Below, one piece after another: positions 60,476 to 64,000 of a DNA stretch of 64,000 nt (the stretch's first letter is position 1; the number at the start of each line of letters is the position of its first letter). Source of the DNA: Neobacillus pocheonensis (GTDB lineage Bacteria > Bacillota > Bacilli > Bacillales > Cytobacillaceae). Location: the NCBI GenBank assembly GCA_023702235.1, contig JAMQCR010000001.1, positions 372,001 to 436,000 of the forward strand. The letters run 5' to 3'. The position numbers and the translations under genes were made by a program. Under the pieces are notes generated by a model. That model was not told the origin of the DNA, did not search any database, and saw only the letters and a list, made by a program, of their open reading frames with translations.

Positions 60476-60504
60476 TAAAGGAATGTGATTACATTCCTTT
60501 TTTT
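60476..60504 (+). terminator. Terminator after the MaoC-like gene
   Basis: AAAGGAATGT-GATT-ACATTCCTTT followed by a T run. Confidence 0.9.
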
Positions 60505-60616
60505 ATGTCCAATTGTGAAATGCTAGTTAATGAGTATTATTAACCAATATATATTATAATGAAATTGGAAACTTGGATATGGAATAGGGGTAAATCTTTT
60601 AAAAACGGAGGATTTT

Positions 60617-61332
60617 ATGAAAAATAAAGTACTTGTTGTCGATGATGAGCATTCAATTGTTACTTTGCTTCAATATAATTTTGAGCAGGCAGGGTTTGAT
60701 TGTCTTACAGCAATGGATGGCGAAGAAGGAAAACGTATGGCTGAAACAGAGGCGCCTGATATTATTGTCTTAGATTTGATGCTGCCTAAATTGGATGGAA
60801 TTGAAGTATGCAAGCTGCTTCGCCAGCAAAAGATCATGACCCCTATCTTGATGTTAACTGCCAAAGATGATGAGTTTGATAAAATATTGGCATTGAACTT
60901 GGTGCCGACGATTATATGATTAAACCATTTAGCCCAAGAGAAGTGATTGCTCGTGTAAAAGCTATTTTAAGAAGAACTCAGGTTCAATCTGAAAATAAAG
61001 ATGACACTGAAGACGATTTGGGGCAAATAGAAATTGGAAACTTGCGAATCTATCCTGAAAAATATGAAGCTTATATTAAAGATAACCTTTTAGAATTTAC
61101 TTTAAAAGAATTTGAATTGCTTCTCTATCTTGCACAAAATAAAAACCGAGTGCTTACCCGTGATCAATTATTAAGTGCGGTATGGAATTATGATTTTGCA
61201 GGGGATACTCGGATAGTTGATGTACATATATCACATTTAAGAGAGAAAATTGAGGAGGACACGAAAAAGCCATCCTATATCAAAACGATTCGTGGCCTTG
61301 GCTATAAACTTGAGGAGCCAAAAGGAGAATGA
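60617..61332 (+). CDS. phoP: Response regulator PhoP (one frameshift)
   Basis: OmpR-type regulator of the phosphate-starvation regulon. 238 residues after repair. Receiver domain: acidic pair VDDEHS, phospho-acceptor Asp in VLDLMLPKLDG, Thr in LMLTAKDD, Lys in YMIKPFSPRE; C-terminal winged helix with TRDQLLSAVWNYDFAGDTR. A break near 60897 (GGCATTGAACTT for GGCATTGGAACTT) lacks one G; repair gives LELGADDYMIKPF. Start ATG 60617 follows ACGGAGG. It overlaps phoR by 4 bp. A TATAAT box lies near 60557. Confidence 0.94.
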
Positions 61333-62726
61333 TAAAATTTCGGACAAGGCTCCTAACCGCACTAATTACTTTCATTTGTATTGTATTAGTTGGATTAGGA
61401 ATATTAATCGGTCAGTTATTTAAGAACTCTTACTTGCATTCCCTTAATGACCGCCTTGTACTATCCGTTAGTTTAGGAATAGCATTAATTATTATTATTT
61501 TACTTGCCATAAGAATCATATCAAGATATACAAAGCCAATAGAATCTGCTGCGAATGTTGCAATTGAACTGGCAAATGGAAATTATGGGCCAGAACAACG
61601 GTTGACCGAATGGATGAAATCGGGAAATTGGGTACTGCCATTAATATGCTGGCTCAAAACCTCCAAGAGATGGTAAAGGATCAAGAAATGCAGCAGGACC
61701 GCTTAAGTGCGTTGATTGAGAACATGGGAGCCGGTTTAGTATTAATTGATAGTCGTGGATTTATTAATCTTGTAAATAAAGGTTATATCGATATCTTCCA
61801 TGTAAAACCCGATGATTATTTATTTAAACTTTATTACGAAGTGATCGACCAAGAAGAAATTTGTCAGTTAGTTGCGGAAGTTTTTAGAACTGAACAAAAA
61901 GTAAGTAAACAATTGCTTATGCCGCTATTTATTGAGAGAAAATACTTTGATGTTTATGGCGTTCCAATTATCGGATCAAATAATGTTTGGAAAGGGGTAT
62001 TGCTCGTTTTTCACGATATTACTGAATTTAAAAAACTCGAGCAAATGCGTAAGGACTTTGTAGCCAATGTTTCACATGAATTAAAAACACCAGTCACTTC
62101 TATTAAAGGTTTTACAGAAACTCTTTTAGATGGAGCAATGAATAATCAAGAAACGCTTGACGCATTTCTTTCGATTATATTAAAAGAAAGTGACCGTCTT
62201 CAATCGCTTATTCAGGACCTTCTTGACCTTTCAAAAATCGAGCAGCAAGGTTTCGAGTTAACAATTCAGAATTTTGATATAAACGTGTTACTTGAAGAGG
62301 TGATTACGATGCTCAATGGAAAGGCGGAAGCAAAGAAAATTCAAATCGAATTTTTAGCTAAGCAGGAAAAGGTCCTAATACAAGGAGATATCAATCGCTT
62401 AAAGCAAGTGTTCATTAATGTGATCGCCAATGCCATAACCTACACTCCAACGGAAGGGTTTGTAAAAGTTATCCTTCTTGAGCAGCGTGAAAAAGTAAGA
62501 GTACATGTGAAGGATTCAGGGGTTGGAATCGAAAAAGAAGAAATTCCCCGTATTTTTGAACGCTTCTATCGCGTCGACCGTGCAAGAAGCCGAAATTCGG
62601 GTGGAACAGGTTGGCCTTGCGATCGTTAAACATTTAGTGGAAGCCCATCATGGAGTAATAAGCGTCCGAAGTGATGTAGGAGAAGGGAGTGAGTTTATCA
62701 TCGAACTCTCTAAATATTTAACCTAA
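61329..62726 (+). CDS. phoR: Sensor histidine kinase PhoR, short form (two frame breaks)
   Basis: Kinase partner of PhoP, 466 residues after repair. Helix 1 (residues about 9-29) and helix 2 (about 43-62, VLSVSLGIALIIIILLAI) are joined by only about a dozen residues; the large extracytoplasmic domain of B. subtilis PhoR (579 residues) is missing. Then HAMP, a PAS domain (LSALIENMGAGLVLID), HisKA (FVANVSHELKTPVTSIKGFT) and HATPase (NVIANAITYTP, GVGIEKEEIPRIFERFYR). Breaks: near 61610 (one A missing, EMDEIGKLG) and 62612 (GGTTGGCC for GGTTTGGGCC, two bases missing, GTGLGLAIVKH). Confidence 0.92.
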
Positions 62727-62759
62727 CTTGGGGAAGGGTTTTCGTAACAAATCATAAAA

Positions 62760-62813
62760 TTTACAAAGGCTTAACAATTCCTTTATCCTTCATTAATATT
62801 GAAGGTTTATGAT
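62760..62813 (+). promoter_or_regulatory. Pho-box promoter downstream of phoR
   Basis: Four TT-A-A-like hexamers at an exact 11-bp period: TTTACA (62760), TTAACA (62771), TTTATC (62782) and TTAATA (62793), followed by a -10 box TATGAT (62808). This fits the PhoP~P activator arrangement (TT(A/T/C)ACA repeats, 5-bp gaps, no -35 needed). The predicted start is near 62820. Confidence 0.72.
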
Positions 62814-62819
62814 ACTTAT

Positions 62820-62890
62820 TGAAAGCCCCTATCCAAGGAGCCATGAAAAAGGCAAAAGCAGACCCCGCTTTTGTCTTTTTCGCTTTCTTA
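62820..62890 (+). ncRNA. Putative short PhoP-controlled transcript with intrinsic terminator
   Basis: From the predicted start at 62820 the RNA would meet a 12-bp stem (AAAGGCAAAAGC at 62848-62859 with GCTTTTGTCTTT) and T-rich sequence ending near 62890, giving about 65-70 nt. It contains AAGGAG and an ATG two bases later (62843), opening a 31-codon reading frame to 62938 that runs through the hairpin, which makes a peptide less likely than a small RNA. Confidence 0.45.
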
Positions 62891-62904
62891 ATACAATACA
62901 TATT

Positions 62905-62969
62905 GTCCGTTAATTTTCTTTTCCATTTCATCTCATGATAAAATGGAATGAGAGATAACGGACTTTTTT
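62905..62969 (+). terminator. Long hairpin terminator in front of polA
   Basis: GTCCGTTA (62905-62912) pairs with TAACGGAC (62956-62963), enclosing a CCATTT/AAATGG stem, and is followed by six T. It ends 36 bp before the polA start, so it either closes the upstream unit or attenuates polA. Confidence 0.75.
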
Positions 62970-63005
62970 AGTACATAATTTGTGATTTTAATACGGGAGG
63001 AAAAT

Positions 63006-64000
63006 ATGGATAAAAAGAAACTTGTGCTAATTGACGGGAACAGTATCGCGTACCGTGCTTTTTTTGCGCTGCCGCTGCTAAATAATGATAAAGGAATTCA
63101 TACGAATGCTGTTTATGGTTTTACTATGATGTTAATGAAAATGATTGAAGATGAAAAGCCCACCCATATGCTCGTTGCGTTTGATGCTGGAAAAACGACG
63201 TTCCGCCATAAAACCTTTGGAGAATATAAAGGCGGAAGGCAAAAAACACCACCTGAATTATCGGAGCAATTTCCGTTTATTCGTGAACTTCTTGATGCTT
63301 ATGGAATCTCAAGGTATGAGTTGGAAAATTATGAGGCGGATGATATTATTGGGACCCTTTCATTAGCAGCAGAAAAGGATGGGTATGACGTAAAAGTTAT
63401 TTCAGGGGATAAGGATTTAACCCAGCTAGCTTCTGATAAAACGACGGTCGGGATTACAAGAAAAGGGATCACAGACATTGAAGAATATACACCGGACCAT
63501 ATTCAAGAAAAGTACGGCCTTATCCCCGAGCAAATTATCGACATGAAAGGCCTAATGGGCGATACCTCTGACAATATTCCTGGTGTGCCTGGTGTGGGAG
63601 AAAAGACAGCGATTAAACTGTTAAAGGAGTATTCCACACTTGAAAACTTGTTAAATTCCATCAATCAAGTAAATGGAAATAAGCTGAAGGAAAAGCTGGA
63701 AGAATTTAAAGATCAAGCGATAATGAGCAAAGAGCTTGCTACCATTGAAAGGAATGCCCCGGTAGAAATATCAATAGAAAATATTGCATATGAGGGTTTT
63801 ACGAGAGAGTGTGTGCTAGCACTATTTAAAGAATTAGGCTTTCATTCGCTTCTGGACAAGCTTGGAGGAGATACCGCTGTCCCTGAAGAAGCTGAACTTG
63901 AAGAGATTGAATTTCAAATACCTGAAGAAATAACAGCAGAATTATTCGCAGAGGTCAATTATTTTTATATTGAAATCCTTGACGATAATTATCATTATGC
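63006..64000 (+). CDS. polA: DNA polymerase I (partial, N-terminal part)
   Basis: Family A polymerase for repair and Okazaki-fragment processing. Start MDKKKLVLIDGNSIAYRAFF at ATG 63006 after GGGAGG. The 5'-nuclease domain is complete: VAFDAGKTTFRH, the acidic cluster YEADDIIGTL, VKVISGDKDLTQL, and the helix-hairpin-helix DNIPGVPGVGEKTAIKLL. The frame stays open for 331 codons to the right edge, where the 3'-5' exonuclease-like domain begins; the polymerase domain lies outside. Downstream of phoPR as in B. subtilis. Confidence 0.97.
   Translation, partial: MDKKKLVLIDGNSIAYRAFFALPLLNNDKGIHTNAVYGFTMMLMKMIEDEKPTHMLVAFDAGKTTFRHKTFGEYKGGRQKTPPELSEQFPFIRELLDAYGISRYELENYEADDIIGTLSLAAEKDGYDVKVISGDKDLTQLASDKTTVGITRKGITDIEEYTPDHIQEKYGLIPEQIIDMKGLMGDTSDNIPGVPGVGEKTAIKLLKEYSTLENLLNSINQVNGNKLKEKLEEFKDQAIMSKELATIERNAPVEISIENIAYEGFTRECVLALFKELGFHSLLDKLGGDTAVPEEAELEEIEFQIPEEITAELFAEVNYFYIEILDDNYHY

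Noticed and set aside
62843..62938. 31-codon frame with AAGGAG upstream, between phoR and polA
   Set aside because: The ribosome site is only two bases from the ATG and the frame runs through an intrinsic terminator; kept only as an alternative product of the Pho-box transcript.

Overview
The window is a low-GC, AT-rich chromosomal segment of a spore-forming Bacillaceae bacterium. The evidence is an alpha/beta-type SASP gene, GerW/YtfJ, YtrH/YtrI, RefZ, a tyrosyl T-box leader, and gene order that follows the Bacillus subtilis ytxG-to-polA region almost throughout. Protein sequences look like Bacillus/Neobacillus-type relatives rather than B. subtilis itself; genus is inference. No phage, IS element, tRNA, rRNA or CRISPR array was seen. 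This is core genome.

Layout. 1-2001: ampS (partial) and the sigma-B-type ytxG-ytxH-ytxJ stress operon. 2248-4635: aroA (DAHP synthase/chorismate mutase) and ccpA. 4678-9143: the acetate locus, acuCBA divergent from acsA. 9214-14361: a class A PBP, T-box-controlled tyrS and rpsD. 14739-20829: diguanylate cyclase ytrP, a methionine gamma-lyase, free-Met-sulfoxide reductase, refZ and ezrA. 20989-28649: iscS-thiI, sspA, ytcI, rarD, NAD kinase and ytfIJ. 28823-34323: tpx, ytxK, ackA, an EcsC-family gene, moaB and uspA. 34427-40430: small proteins, ald, a structured RNA gene, an M24 peptidase, ytkL and ytoI. 40476-46300: ytpI, nrnA, ytrIH and dnaE. 46429-53991: malic enzyme, a FadR-type GntR regulator, accDA, pfkA, pyk and fxsA. 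54059-64000: ytvI, ytwI, citZ-icd-mdh, a MaoC-like gene, phoPR and polA (partial).

The genes centre on the pyruvate/acetyl-CoA node: PfkA and Pyk make pyruvate, YtsJ makes pyruvate and NADPH, AccDA draws acetyl-CoA to malonyl-CoA, CitZ/Icd/Mdh form a TCA branch, AckA and AcsA handle acetate. ccpA lies in the same window, and cre-like sites occur at acuA/acsA, the methionine gamma-lyase, ackA, pfkA, citZ and the MaoC-like gene.

Eighteen genes carry reading-frame breaks (about 24 sites). Most sit at G-G-C / GGCC / GGGC on the coding strand, and once repaired the proteins return to family lengths (EzrA 562, ThiI 401, AccA 325, PfkA 319 residues). I read these as systematic sequence error, not gene decay, and annotate those genes as whole CDSs.

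The most interesting non-coding signals are: a structured RNA gene between ald and the M24 peptidase, about 190 nt with its own promoter and terminator, possibly 6S-like; a four-repeat Pho box with exact 11-bp period just downstream of phoR, driving a very short terminated transcript; and a pair of TGGTCTGnCCA palindromes flanking the ytsJ-gntR-accDA block that suit the GntR regulator encoded inside it.
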